NCBI GenBank assembly: GCA_009917695.1 | Contig: JAACJG010000009.1 | Location: 62,001 to 126,000 of the forward strand | DNA length: 64,000 nt | From: Candidatus Rifleibacterium amylolyticum | GTDB lineage: Bacteria > Muiribacteriota > Ozemobacteria > Ozemobacterales > Ozemobacteraceae | Direction: 5' to 3' | In this document: piece after piece, positions 16,556 to 24,641 of the stretch | How positions within the stretch are numbered: position 1 is the stretch's first letter | Layout of the letters: the number at the start of each line of letters is the position of its first letter | Made by a program: the position numbers and the translations under genes | The notes under the pieces: model-generated | Databases searched by the model: none | Told to the model about the DNA's origin: nothing | What the model saw: only the letters and a program-made list of their open reading frames with translations

Positions 16556-17440
16556 ATGGATCAACTTTTTTATGGTTATTCCAGAGAGAAAATGATTTCT
16601 CTAACCTTCGCCGACGTCACAGAATCAGCTAAACTCCTCGAAAAAAAGCATCTCTCGGGGCCAACTGCCGGCAGATTTCTGGGCGAGGCCCTTGTCGCCG
16701 CAGCGCTTTTATCTGCCAACCTGCACAATGAAGATGAGCGCATTTCGCTACAGGTGCAGGTCAGCGGCCCAATCGGCGGCTGTCTGGTTGATGCCTCTCG
16801 CAACGGCAATCTACGCGGCTACACTATGATCAAAATACTCAACGACTTCGATGTCTCGGACTCTACTCCATTGCAGAAGGTGCTCGGAGATGCCGGAGCC
16901 CTAACATTAATTCATTCCAGCCGCAGCAGCGTGCTTTCGCAGCATCAGATTCAATGCAACCCCATGAATCTCAGACACGGACTGGCAAGATACTTCAACG
17001 ACTATCAGCAAAAACCCACCGCCATCGAAATCAGCGCTACCAGTCGAGATCATTACCTGCACCGGGCTGTTGGTCTCTGCATGAGCAGAATGCCGGAAGG
17101 CCAGTCGGAGAATTTCATCCCTCTCCTCGAAAGATTCAACGACAAAACCATCGCAAAGGCTCTCGACCAGGCAGTTGACATAGAAGTGCTCAGCAACATG
17201 CTTGGGCTTGAAGATCTGGTAATTCTTGAACGCCGCGTTCTCGCGGCAAAATGCACCTGCAGCCATGAGAAAGTATTATATTCGGTCTCATGTCTGCCAG
17301 CAGAGGAACTCGAAGAAATCCTCGAACAAAATGAAATCCCTGAAGTGACCTGCCATTTCTGCAGCAGTTCATACCGCGTGGAAACAGCAGAAATAGCCCG
17401 TCTGCTCCGAGAAAAAAAAGAACAGCAGGACAAAGAATAA
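16556..17440 (+). CDS. hslO: redox-regulated chaperone Hsp33
   Basis: A 294-residue cytosolic holdase activated by oxidation. The frame is open to a GTG at 16502, but alignment with Hsp33 proteins places the start at MDQLFYGYSREK. Typical segments are GPTAGRFLGEALVAAALLSA, QVSGPIGGCLVDA and the SSVLSQHQIQC region. The C-terminal zinc site is intact: CTC near residue 242 and CHFC near residue 273 give the C-X-C...C-X2-C tetrad that releases zinc on disulfide formation. A promoter lies upstream, and a secreted-protein gene follows 21 bases after the stop. Confidence 0.92.
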   Translation: MDQLFYGYSREKMISLTFADVTESAKLLEKKHLSGPTAGRFLGEALVAAALLSANLHNEDERISLQVQVSGPIGGCLVDASRNGNLRGYTMIKILNDFDVSDSTPLQKVLGDAGALTLIHSSRSSVLSQHQIQCNPMNLRHGLARYFNDYQQKPTAIEISATSRDHYLHRAVGLCMSRMPEGQSENFIPLLERFNDKTIAKALDQAVDIEVLSNMLGLEDLVILERRVLAAKCTCSHEKVLYSVSCLPAEELEEILEQNEIPEVTCHFCSSSYRVETAEIARLLREKKEQQDKE

Positions 17441-17461
17441 CGAGAAATTCTGGAGGAAATT

Positions 17462-18220
17462 ATGAAAATGCTTCGACCCCTGGCCATAGTGGCTCTGATA
17501 CTGGCCATATCCGGCACACTGCATGCCTTTTCAGGCAATGAACGCAGCGAATTTGCCAACAAGTTCATGGTTATGAAAAAGCTCGCAGCAAGCTGCCGCA
17601 GCACCAGCGAAAATACATCTGTAGCAGCTCTCAACGCCTTGCGCGAAGTGTTTTTCCGCAACACTGAAGCTTATGGAATGCTATCTGCTTCGAGTGAGAT
17701 GACAGGTGATTCTTTTCAGGGGCTTTGCGATAAAATGAATTCTGATGTCGACAAAATCTACACCGGCATAAGAAATCTCGAAAACAGCCTGAAGGTTTCT
17801 GACCCCTACGACATCTCTGACAAATACCTCAACGAAATTTTGCGATTTCTGCTGATCTCAGAAATCACCATGATACTGAATGATCAGCAGTTTTTTGTCA
17901 CACGCGACAAAATCATAAGCGACATTCAGCAGAGCCGTCAGTTCGTGCTCTCGGCGATGTATGTTCCACCGACCGGCGCTGCCAACAGCGACCTGCTTGT
18001 TCTCGACCGCCTCTCAAATCTGGTCGATCTTGCCGGCTACATTTATAACGAACAGGTGCAATGGATGATGAACTGTTCTTTCGCCGTGCAGAATCTCGAC
18101 GTCACCAGCTATTCCATTGCCGGGGACAGCGTTTTTAAAGGGTTTGCAACTAACCGGCCGCCGCGGCTTTACATACCTGGCGACCCAGATGATTACACAC
18201 TGTCGGGCGGTTCCCGCTGA
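17462..18220 (+). CDS. secreted protein of unknown function
   Basis: A 252-residue protein with a signal peptide (MKMLRPLAIVALILAIS, cleavage probably after LHAFS) and a strong TGGAGG before the ATG. The mature part is helical and polar, with no motif I recognise; it has three cysteines (in SCRS, GLCDK and MNCSF). It follows hslO by 21 bases and may share its transcript. Periplasmic or outer-membrane location is inferred only from the signal peptide. Confidence 0.65.
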   Translation: MKMLRPLAIVALILAISGTLHAFSGNERSEFANKFMVMKKLAASCRSTSENTSVAALNALREVFFRNTEAYGMLSASSEMTGDSFQGLCDKMNSDVDKIYTGIRNLENSLKVSDPYDISDKYLNEILRFLLISEITMILNDQQFFVTRDKIISDIQQSRQFVLSAMYVPPTGAANSDLLVLDRLSNLVDLAGYIYNEQVQWMMNCSFAVQNLDVTSYSIAGDSVFKGFATNRPPRLYIPGDPDDYTLSGGSR

Positions 18221-18272
18221 TCTGAAAACAAGGCATTGCCAGTTCAGGGCAAATGCCGTATAGTCCGGTAAA

Positions 18273-18776
18273 TCAGAGGTCTGAGCTCAGGTTCAGACCT
18301 TCAATTTTTATGCCCTTCAACAGGCCATTATCACTCAATTGTCGCTCGCCGGGCTGAAAACTGCCACCGGCATCACGTGGCTCAGCGCCAGGCATCGGCC
18401 GGCCAGCATCTTTCGCAGCATCTTGCTGCATGCGGCGCTCAGTGTCGCGATGTATTTCCAAAGCCTCGGCATCACTTATCTCACCATTATTGTCGGCATC
18501 GAAACGACGCAATATTCTTCGGTAAGCCTGAGGATTATTATCGCGTTGATGATTCAAATGACCTCTGACGGCCGCAAGAATTTCTTCTTCACTGACAACG
18601 CCATCTCCATCAGCATCGATATTCGGAGGAGCGGGCTGCATACCTGGTTGAGGCCTGTTCCTGTCCTGATTTAGTCTGGGGAAAAGGCGCGGCCGGTTGG
18701 GAAAGCGCTGACCGGGCTGCTGCGCCAACAGAACCGTTGAACAAAAGCACATACAGAAAAGAATTTTGAATTTCAC
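18273..18776 (-). CDS. secreted EF-hand calcium-binding protein
   Basis: A 167-residue protein with a signal peptide (MKFKILFCMCFCSTVLLA) and a proline/asparagine/arginine-rich linker. Two EF-hand loops follow, DADGDGVVSEEE (about residues 55-66) and DADNNGEISDAE (about residues 93-104), both with the acidic residues needed at positions 1, 3, 5 and 12. The C-terminal tail is low in complexity. It is likely a calcium-binding periplasmic or surface protein. It lies just downstream of the NFACT-R gene on the same strand (six-base gap), although a functional link is not evident. Confidence 0.78.
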   Translation of the reverse strand: MKFKILFCMCFCSTVLLAQQPGQRFPNRPRLFPRLNQDRNRPQPGMQPAPPNIDADGDGVVSEEEILAAVRGHLNHQRDNNPQAYRRILRRFDADNNGEISDAEALEIHRDTERRMQQDAAKDAGRPMPGAEPRDAGGSFQPGERQLSDNGLLKGIKIEGLNLSSDL

Positions 18777-18781
18777 TGGTC

Positions 18782-19195
18782 TTATCCCCCACCCGCTTCG
18801 GGATTGTATTCTGGTAATACTGAAGGCCGTACCTTGATTACCTTTTCATTTTTTATGCTCACAGTACCTTTTGGCGAACCTGAAGGCTTGCTGACAAAAC
18901 GCGCCAGCGTCATCGAAACCGGTGTGATACCGCCATTGCGGCCTTTACTGTGCCAGACCGCTGCTGCAGCGGCGGCTTCGATTGTCTTTTTATCAGGTTC
19001 TTCGCCGCTGGTTGAGCGCAGCAACACATGGCTGCCCGGCATGCCGCGCACGTGAAACCAGAGGTCATTCGGCGACGCTGCCTTCAGGCTGATAAATTCG
19101 TTGTCATTGCTGGTGCGGCCGGCAATGATGTAAAAACCTTCGGCCGGCTGATATATAAATGCCTGCCGTCGCAACTGACCCAGATCTTCGATCAT
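18782..19195 (-). CDS. stand-alone NFACT-R (DUF814) RNA-binding protein
   Basis: A 137-residue protein made of only the NFACT-R domain found at the end of RqcH/FbpA/NEMF proteins. The signatures are DLWFHVRGMPGSHVLLR, the AAAAVWHSKGR helix and VSKPSGSPKGTVSI. Full-length RqcH is a ribosome-quality-control factor of about 550 residues; the NFACT-N, HhH and coiled-coil parts are missing here and no fragment of them lies upstream. GGCGGAG before the ATG and a divergent xthA gene show that the short form is the intended gene. Binding of tRNA or stalled 50S particles is the family-based expectation. Confidence 0.82.
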   Translation of the reverse strand: MIEDLGQLRRQAFIYQPAEGFYIIAGRTSNDNEFISLKAASPNDLWFHVRGMPGSHVLLRSTSGEEPDKKTIEAAAAAAVWHSKGRNGGITPVSMTLARFVSKPSGSPKGTVSIKNEKVIKVRPSVLPEYNPEAGGG

Positions 19196-19277
19196 GAAGC
19201 ACTCCGCCGTGAATTTGCACTGTTAACCCATGTAGTATAATATAAATTCTCACATTTAACCAGCAGGCGGAACACCC

Positions 19278-20090
19278 ATGAAAATAGTCACTTTTAACGT
19301 CAACGGCATACGGGCACGGCTTCACCAGCTCCAGAAGCTGATCGAAAAGCACCGGCCAGACATTATCGCAGTTCAGGAGATTAAATGCGTAGACGATGCA
19401 TTCCCTTATGACGCCATCAGCGAGCTTGGTTATCACAGCGAGGTCTTCGGCCAGAAAGGGCACTACGGTGTCGCCCTGTTATCACTGCGAAAGCCTGTCG
19501 ATGTCAGACGCAATTTCCCAGGCAGCCCTGCATGCGCGCAGCGCCGTCTGATCGTCGGCACCTGGGTAGATGACAGTAAAAGACCACTGGTAGTTATAAA
19601 TGGCTATTTTCCTCAGGGCGAAAGCCGGGAACACCCCGAAAAGTTTCCGGCAAAACAAAAGTTTTACGCTGATCTGCTGGCCTATCTGAAATCTGATTTC
19701 AAGCCTTCCGACAATCTTATCATAGTCGGCGACATGAACGTGGCACCTGGTGATCTTGATATAGGAATCGGCGAAAAGAACGCGCAACGCTGGCTGAAAA
19801 CCGGCAAATGTTCGTTTCTGCCCGAAGAGCGCGAATGGCTTAATCACCTGCTCAATTGGGGCACCCGCGATCTTTATCGCGAGCTACACCCAGACTGTAA
19901 TCAGTGGTTCAGCTGGTTCGACTATCGTTCTGGCGGATTTGAAGACGAGCCCAGAAGAGGCCTGCGCATAGACCTGATGCTGGCGACCGCTGCTCTGCTT
20001 GAGCGCTGCCAGAGCGCAACCATCGACTACGAGATCAGAGGTATGGAAAAACCCTCTGACCACGCGCCGGTGCTGGTCGAATTCAGCTGA
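19278..20090 (+). CDS. xthA: exodeoxyribonuclease III
   Basis: A 270-residue endonuclease/exonuclease/phosphatase-fold enzyme for base-excision repair (AP endonuclease and 3'-5' exonuclease). It shows the conserved blocks in order: TFNVNGIRAR, VQEIKC (metal-binding Glu), GHYGVALLS, VINGYFPQGE, IVGDMNVAP (catalytic Asp/Asn), WFSWFDYR and the final SDHAPV with the catalytic His. Length is normal. It starts after GGCGGAA, divergent from the NFACT-R gene with a short shared promoter region containing TATAAT. Confidence 0.93.
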   Translation: MKIVTFNVNGIRARLHQLQKLIEKHRPDIIAVQEIKCVDDAFPYDAISELGYHSEVFGQKGHYGVALLSLRKPVDVRRNFPGSPACAQRRLIVGTWVDDSKRPLVVINGYFPQGESREHPEKFPAKQKFYADLLAYLKSDFKPSDNLIIVGDMNVAPGDLDIGIGEKNAQRWLKTGKCSFLPEEREWLNHLLNWGTRDLYRELHPDCNQWFSWFDYRSGGFEDEPRRGLRIDLMLATAALLERCQSATIDYEIRGMEKPSDHAPVLVEFS

Positions 20091-20099
20091 TAAGCTCTT

Positions 20100-20291
20100 T
20101 TAGTCGCTGTGACAGATATCGTAATCAGGGCAGCGGCCTTCTGAAGTCTGGCATTCAAGCAGACCCTGAGTCTTGCCGGTGCAGGCAACTTTCATACCGG
20201 TCTGGCGGCGTGACTTGCGGTTCAACTCGATTTTTTCCTTGCGCAGTTCGACAACTTCATCGTCAGTGAGTCTTTTCGCCGGATTGATCAT
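20100..20291 (-). CDS. small cysteine-containing protein, unknown
   Basis: A 63-residue protein. The N-terminal half is charged and helical (PAKRLTDDEVVELRKEK); the C-terminal half has four cysteines (in VACTG, LLECQ, GRCPD and DICHSD) that could bind a metal. AGGAGG lies upstream, slightly far from the ATG. I do not recognise the family. The codon pattern and regular amino-acid composition favour a real gene. It lies tail to tail with xthA. Confidence 0.5.
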   Translation of the reverse strand: MINPAKRLTDDEVVELRKEKIELNRKSRRQTGMKVACTGKTQGLLECQTSEGRCPDYDICHSD

Positions 20292-20442
20292 ATATGCCTG
20301 TTATTCCTCCTGGATTGCATAATCAAGTCGGCATAGAGTAGCGCTTTCAGCATTTTTTTTCAACTCTTTCCGACAAAAATCACAGAACGCGCCGAAGCCA
20401 TGTGATATAATCGTTTTGTCAACATCACACAGCGGACAAAGT

Positions 20443-21927
20443 ATGAGCGAACCCCAGGCACCATATCTTGAAGACTCGCTTGAAGCAATACCCTGCGGGC
20501 ATTCCTGCCGGGCCCTTGATTTTCTTCAGCAGATTTATCATGCCGCTCCTGTCGGTATGGTAGTGGTAGATGACAGACAGGAAGTCGTCAGACTCAACCA
20601 GAAATTCAGCAGCCTGCTCGCTCTCGACTCAGACTCATGTATCGGAGTCCGTATCGGTCGTCTGCTGCCGACTCTGGCCAGCCGCCTGAATATTCTGCTT
20701 AACGATGTTTTGACCAGCATGACTGCACGCAACGAGCAGGAATTCACGTTCCGCCTCGATGGCGAACTGCGAACCTGGTCTATTACCGCGTACCCGGTTC
20801 GACGCTCTGAATCTGAAGCTGCCATGGTAAGCCTCATCATTCACGATATAACAGAGTTGCGCAAGGCTGAAAGCGATCTGGCCGAAGCACTCAATCAGAT
20901 CAGAACGCTCGAAGAAAAATTGCGCCTGGAAAACCAGCTGCTTAGAGATGAAATCACCAGGGAAAGCGAACACTCGCATATGGTCGGAAGCAGCCCAAGC
21001 CTGCGTGAGGCTGTCGGCAAAATCAGACAGGTTGCGCCAACCGATGCAACGGTATTGATCACCGGAGAAACCGGTACCGGCAAAGAACTTGCCGCACGCG
21101 AGATTCATCGACTGAGTCGACGGGCTGAACAGCCGATCATTGTGGTAAATTGCGCGGCTTTACCGGCGAACCTGATCGAGAGCGAGCTCTTCGGCCATGA
21201 AAAAGGCTCATTCACCGGTGCGATAGCTCGCAAGATCGGTCGCTTCGAAATTGCTGATGGCGGCACGATTTTTCTCGATGAAATCGGCGAAATGCCGCTT
21301 GAACTGCAGAGCAAACTGCTGCGCGTGCTCCAGGAAAACCAGATCGAACGAATCGGCAGTCATCGACTTATCGACATTGACGTCAGAGTAATCGCCGCCA
21401 CCAATCGCAACCTGCATGAAGAAGTAAAATCCGGGCGCTTTCGCGAAGACCTTTATTTCAGACTCAATGTCTTTCCCATTCATCTGCCGGCATTGCGCGA
21501 ACGCGGCAGCGATATAATCGAAATTGCCCGCGACTACATGCTCTTTTGTGCGCGCAAACACGGACGGCATGTAACGGCACTTTCCCCCTCTTCCGAAAAG
21601 CAGCTGCTCGCCTACGAATGGCCGGGCAATATTCGTGAATTGCGTAATCTGATCGAGCGTTCGGTTATTTTGTGTCATACTGACACACTTGCTGTCGAAA
21701 TACCTTACTCACAGTCTCTAACCCTGTCAGCCAATACGAAAACAAACGACAGCACGATGAGAACACTCGTCGAAGTGCAAAAACTTCACATTTTGAAAAT
21801 TCTTGAGCGCACAGCCTGGCGAGTTCGCGGCGCCCATGGTGCCGCTGAAATACTTGGCCTGAAGCCGACTACGCTCGAATCAAAAATGAAAAAACTTGGA
21901 ATATCGAGAAAAACCGCCGGCGATTGA
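20443..21927 (+). CDS. sigma-54-dependent transcriptional activator with PAS domain
   Basis: A 494-residue enhancer-binding protein. An N-terminal PAS domain (about 20-140, [18 protein letters not shown]) and a coiled coil precede the AAA+ domain. Walker A is GETGTGKE near residue 207 and the sigma-54 contact loop is GSFTGA near residue 255. Walker B is [11 protein letters not shown], with an arginine-finger region further on. A Fis-type HTH closes the protein ([22 protein letters not shown]). I use the ATG at 20443 rather than an upstream TTG. There is no receiver domain, so activity is probably set by PAS ligand or cofactor binding. A matching -24/-12 promoter lies 53 bases past the stop. 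Confidence 0.9.
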   Translation: MSEPQAPYLEDSLEAIPCGHSCRALDFLQQIYHAAPVGMVVVDDRQEVVRLNQKFSSLLALDSDSCIGVRIGRLLPTLASRLNILLNDVLTSMTARNEQEFTFRLDGELRTWSITAYPVRRSESEAAMVSLIIHDITELRKAESDLAEALNQIRTLEEKLRLENQLLRDEITRESEHSHMVGSSPSLREAVGKIRQVAPTDATVLITGETGTGKELAAREIHRLSRRAEQPIIVVNCAALPANLIESELFGHEKGSFTGAIARKIGRFEIADGGTIFLDEIGEMPLELQSKLLRVLQENQIERIGSHRLIDIDVRVIAATNRNLHEEVKSGRFREDLYFRLNVFPIHLPALRERGSDIIEIARDYMLFCARKHGRHVTALSPSSEKQLLAYEWPGNIRELRNLIERSVILCHTDTLAVEIPYSQSLTLSANTKTNDSTMRTLVEVQKLHILKILERTAWRVRGAHGAAEILGLKPTTLESKMKKLGISRKTAGD

Positions 21928-21980
21928 GCGACAACCGCAAATCCTTTCCCCTGGCGGCCTGGACTCGAATCAACCAATAA

Positions 21981-21996
21981 TGGCATGACACTTGCT
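21981..21996 (+). promoter_or_regulatory. sigma-54 (-24/-12) promoter
   Basis: TGGCATGACACTTGCT matches the RpoN consensus TGGCACG-N4-TTGCW at all but one position and has the required ten bases between GG (-24) and GC (-12). Transcription would start near 22007. It stands directly downstream of the sigma-54 activator gene and upstream of a 36-codon frame. Confidence 0.7.
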
Positions 21997-22040
21997 AATT
22001 TAATGCCAGCATGTAATTCACACAAGAAAGAGTCGACAGC

Positions 22041-22151
22041 ATGATTATCCTTTTTAACATATTGATGATCTGGGTAAGATTCATGATGTTCCTCTCTGCC
22101 GTAAAACAAGCTGTCAGAACCGGTCGAAAACAACAGGCGCAATATCGCTGA
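22041..22151 (+). CDS. 36-residue membrane miniprotein under the sigma-54 promoter
   Basis: ATG to TGA, 36 residues. The first ~20 are strongly hydrophobic (MIILFNILMIWVRFMMFLSA) and should form one membrane helix. The tail is basic and polar (KQAVRTGRKQQAQYR) and should stay in the cytoplasm. AAAGAG lies eight bases before the ATG, and the predicted sigma-54 start gives a leader of about 34 bases. It has no recognised family. A stem GGCTGTTTC/GAAACAGCC at 22181-22203 could end the transcript, although no T run follows. Reality rests on the promoter, the ribosome site and the helix. Confidence 0.5.
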   Translation: MIILFNILMIWVRFMMFLSAVKQAVRTGRKQQAQYR

Positions 22152-22171
22152 ACACAACACTCATTACACCG

Positions 22172-22396
22172 ACATGCAGGGGCTGTTTCCAGGCGAAACA
22201 GCCTGATTTCCGTATCTGCTTCCGCATTACCTTTGATCTCAAATGCAGCACTGTTGGAGTACATGGTAGTATCTGGAGCGACCATTTTGCCGGCTACGTG
22301 AGTTATCGTCGGGGAATTTATGGCGAAAACGGTCGAAGATGTGAATAGAAAAGCTGTCAGAAATGCACAGAGAATAAAGGCCAGGTTAGTATTCAA
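22172..22396 (-). pseudogene. remnant of a secreted-protein gene
   Basis: The leftward frame encodes a plausible signal peptide (NTNLAFILCAFLTAFLFTSS...VFA) and then an Ig-like domain beginning (SPTITHVAGKMVAPDTTM, FEIKGNAEADTEIRLFRLE). At about 22175 the sense stops and the frame continues as improbable Cys-rich sequence opposite the miniprotein gene. There is no ATG or ribosome site at its beginning. I read it as a 3'-truncated gene fragment. Confidence 0.4.
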
Positions 22397-22506
22397 GACA
22401 ATTCGTCTTCGAAAAGGGTTTGCCAAATCCCGGTCTGGTACATAAAAAACCCGACCGGCGGCTGCGCTGGGCCCCCTGTGCGGGATATGCCCCATGTATG
22501 CCCCCT

Positions 22507-22520
22507 GTTATTCGAATAAC
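22507..22520. promoter_or_regulatory. 14-bp perfect palindrome
   Basis: GTTATTCGAATAAC is a perfect palindrome in otherwise gene-free sequence upstream of the truncated leftward gene. It could be an operator half a turn from a lost promoter; no regulator can be named. Confidence 0.25.
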
Positions 22521-22597
22521 CCTTCAAATTAAGTGTAGAAGATTTTTTAAATTATGTAAAGGCGACCAGCCAATTCACCTTAATTCTCGATCAAACT

Positions 22598-22641
22598 GTC
22601 ACTGCGAAGAGGGCAAACCCGACGAAGCAGCTTCAATGCTC
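22598..22641. repeat. REP-like repeat (CACTGCGA...GAAGCAG type), copy 1
   Basis: GTCACTGCGAAGAGG and CGACGAAGCAGCTTC reproduce the widely seen intergenic repeat TCATTGCGAGGAG...CGACGAAGCAATCTC. A second, inverted copy is at 26311-26367. Confidence 0.55.
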
Positions 22642-22711
22642 AAAAAGATCATCACATCGCTGCCTGTGATAAAAAATGGGTAAATTCATAAAATTTAGCC
22701 CGGCTGATCTA

Positions 22712-22740
22712 TTGACAGCGTTGCTGCACAATGGTAAAAT
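22712..22740 (+). promoter_or_regulatory. sigma-70-type promoter of the second RNA candidate
   Basis: A perfect TTGACA (22712-22717), a 17-base spacer and TAAAAT (22735-22740). It is the best -35/-10 pair in the window and lies about 190 bases before the next protein gene. Confidence 0.75.
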
Positions 22741-22746
22741 CAATTC

Positions 22747-22900
22747 TTCCCAATTTTCAGATGGATCAGCTTGAGATTGAGAAATATTCTTCAGTTAAAC
22801 AACATTTTCAAGGCGAATAATGCTGCCAGGTGGGGCAAGACCTGAGCAGCGGGTGTTTTGTGTAGCTTTATCCCCGCAGCCAATGCGGGGTCATTTTTTT
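22747..22900 (+). ncRNA. candidate small RNA, ~155 nt, own promoter and terminator
   Basis: Between a strong promoter and an intrinsic terminator lies a stretch without a reading frame. Its core is the hairpin GCTGC-CAGGT-(GGGGCAAG)-ACCTG-A-GCAGC (22822-22850), which has ten pairs and one bulged A. An upstream CTTGA...TCAAG arm may form a second stem. The GCTG/CAGGT...GCAGC arrangement is reminiscent of the apical arm of small bacterial SRP RNA, but the GGAA tetraloop and the flanking symmetric loop are absent, so I leave it unnamed. Alternatively it is a regulated leader of the kinase gene, whose ATG is 30 bases beyond the terminator. Confidence 0.6.
22872..22900 (+). terminator. rho-independent terminator
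   Basis: CCCCGCA/TGCGGGG stem (22872-22878 with 22884-22890), loop GCCAA, then TCA and seven T residues. It lies before, not after, a protein gene, so it ends the short transcript that begins near 22747. Confidence 0.88.
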
Positions 22901-22930
22901 GTGGAATGAAATTATCAAAGAGGTAAACAG

Positions 22931-24628
22931 ATGGACGAACTACAGGAAAAGACAACAGAGAATAACGAAGAAGTCGAACAGGTGACGGTAACGCTGCCTG
23001 ATGGCAGCAAACATAAACTTGCCAAAGGCAAACCCATTATCGAATTGGCCCGACTCCTGCCACAGGAGCCGGATCTGCCCTATATATGCGCAAAAGTAAA
23101 CAATGAAGTGCAGAGCCTCGATTTTTCGCCCGAAATGAACTGCAATATCGAGTTTCTCAATTATAAATCGCCGCAGGGCCGTGACTGTTACCGCCGCAGC
23201 ATGACCTTCGTGCTTGCCCGCGCCATCATGGAACTCTACCGCAATGCTCGCCTCGCCATCGATCATTCAATCGGCAACGGCTTCTTTTACGACCTTTTCA
23301 CCGATGTTCCGGTTTCAGAGCATATTCTCGGCTATATTAAAACAAAAATGCTCGAGATCATCAACAAAGACGAAGCATTCGGCAAAAAGACCATGACCCG
23401 CACCGAAGCGATCGCCCTGTTCAATCGCGAAGGCTACCCCGAAAAAGCACGCCTGCTCAAAAACCTCAACACCGACAAGGTCGGCATCGTTTCGTGCTGG
23501 AAGTACATCGACCTTGATTTTGGCGCGATGGTTCCGTCTGCCGGCTATCTCAAGGTATTCGACCTCAAGCAGTATGCGCAGGGCTTTGTCCTGTTGTTCC
23601 CAGAAAATGACGATCCTTCGATACCCGGTCAGATAAGGCGTCAGCCCAAGATTTTCCAGGCCTATCGCGAAAGCAAAAGCTGGGGCAAGATTCTTGAAGT
23701 CAACAACGTCGGGCGCCTCAACGAGCGCATCAAGGACGGCACCATCTCGGATTTCATCAAAACCGCCGAAGCCCTGCATTCAAAAAAGATTCAGGAAATT
23801 GCCGACGAAATTACCAGTCATCCAGCCGTGCGCATCGTGCTGATTGCCGGCCCGTCCAGCTCAGGCAAAACAACATTCAGCAAGCGTCTGTGCACGCATC
23901 TGAAAGTCAACGGTCTGCGCCCCGTCGCGCTGTCTCTCGACAACTACTTTCTCGACCGCCAGCACACTCCGCGCGACGAACACGGCGACTACGATTTCGA
24001 ATCAATCTATGCTCTCGACCTCGAGCTGTTCAACCAGCACCTGAGAGAACTTCTCGACGGCAAAGTCGCTCAGATACCAGAATTTGACTTTCATACCGGT
24101 CATCGCAAGGAAAAAACCGACCCGATGCGCATCAACGAAGACCAGATCATCATTATCGAAGGCATTCACGGCCTCAACGATGAACTGACCAGATCGGTTC
24201 CGGCTGAATGCAAATACAAAATCTATATCAGCGCCCTCACCCAGCTGGTCATCGATGATTACAACCGAATTGCCACTACCGACACCCGCCTGATCAGGCG
24301 CACCGTGCGTGACAGCAAGTATCGCGGCTATTCTGCCGAAAACACCTTCAACCGCTGGCCTTCAGTGCGTCGCGGCGAAGAACGCAACATCTTTCCGTTC
24401 CAGGAATGCGCCAACACAGTCTTCAATTCTGCCGTTCCCTACGAATGGGCGGTATTGCGACCGATAGCAGAACCTCTGCTTCTTGACATTCCACCAGAAA
24501 GCCCGTCTTATACTCAGGCTCGCCAGATCCTGAGAACTCTTTCGTTCTTCGCTCCACTTGACCCCAAAGAAGTGCCACCGACCTCGATTCTGCGTGAATT
24601 TATCGGCGGCAGCTCTTTCCAGTATTGA
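22931..24628 (+). CDS. TGS-domain nucleoside (uridine) kinase-like protein
   Basis: A 565-residue protein of the TGS-plus-uridine-kinase family. Residues about 15-80 form a TGS-like beta-grasp (VTLPDGSKHKLAKGKPIIELA). Residues 85-230 resemble the threonyl/alanyl-tRNA synthetase second additional domain (DHSIGNGFFYD). The last ~280 residues form a P-loop kinase of the phosphoribulokinase/uridine kinase group with GPSSSGKTTFSKRL, SLDNYFLDR and EGIHGLND. Characterised relatives phosphorylate nucleosides; the editing-like domain is unexplained. The start has AGAGGTAA upstream. The TIGR02757 gene follows 13 bases later. Confidence 0.85.
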   Translation: MDELQEKTTENNEEVEQVTVTLPDGSKHKLAKGKPIIELARLLPQEPDLPYICAKVNNEVQSLDFSPEMNCNIEFLNYKSPQGRDCYRRSMTFVLARAIMELYRNARLAIDHSIGNGFFYDLFTDVPVSEHILGYIKTKMLEIINKDEAFGKKTMTRTEAIALFNREGYPEKARLLKNLNTDKVGIVSCWKYIDLDFGAMVPSAGYLKVFDLKQYAQGFVLLFPENDDPSIPGQIRRQPKIFQAYRESKSWGKILEVNNVGRLNERIKDGTISDFIKTAEALHSKKIQEIADEITSHPAVRIVLIAGPSSSGKTTFSKRLCTHLKVNGLRPVALSLDNYFLDRQHTPRDEHGDYDFESIYALDLELFNQHLRELLDGKVAQIPEFDFHTGHRKEKTDPMRINEDQIIIIEGIHGLNDELTRSVPAECKYKIYISALTQLVIDDYNRIATTDTRLIRRTVRDSKYRGYSAENTFNRWPSVRRGEERNIFPFQECANTVFNSAVPYEWAVLRPIAEPLLLDIPPESPSYTQARQILRTLSFFAPLDPKEVPPTSILREFIGGSSFQY

Positions 24629-24641
24629 GCTGACTGGCGTC

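Noticed and set aside
18239-18275. GGCATT/AATGCC inverted repeat as terminator
   Set aside because: Only six pairs with a long loop and no T run on either strand.
22747-22900. Naming the RNA as SRP (4.5S) RNA
   Set aside because: GCTG/CAGGT and GCAGC are suggestive, but the GGAA tetraloop and the conserved symmetric loop are missing, so the family name is not justified.
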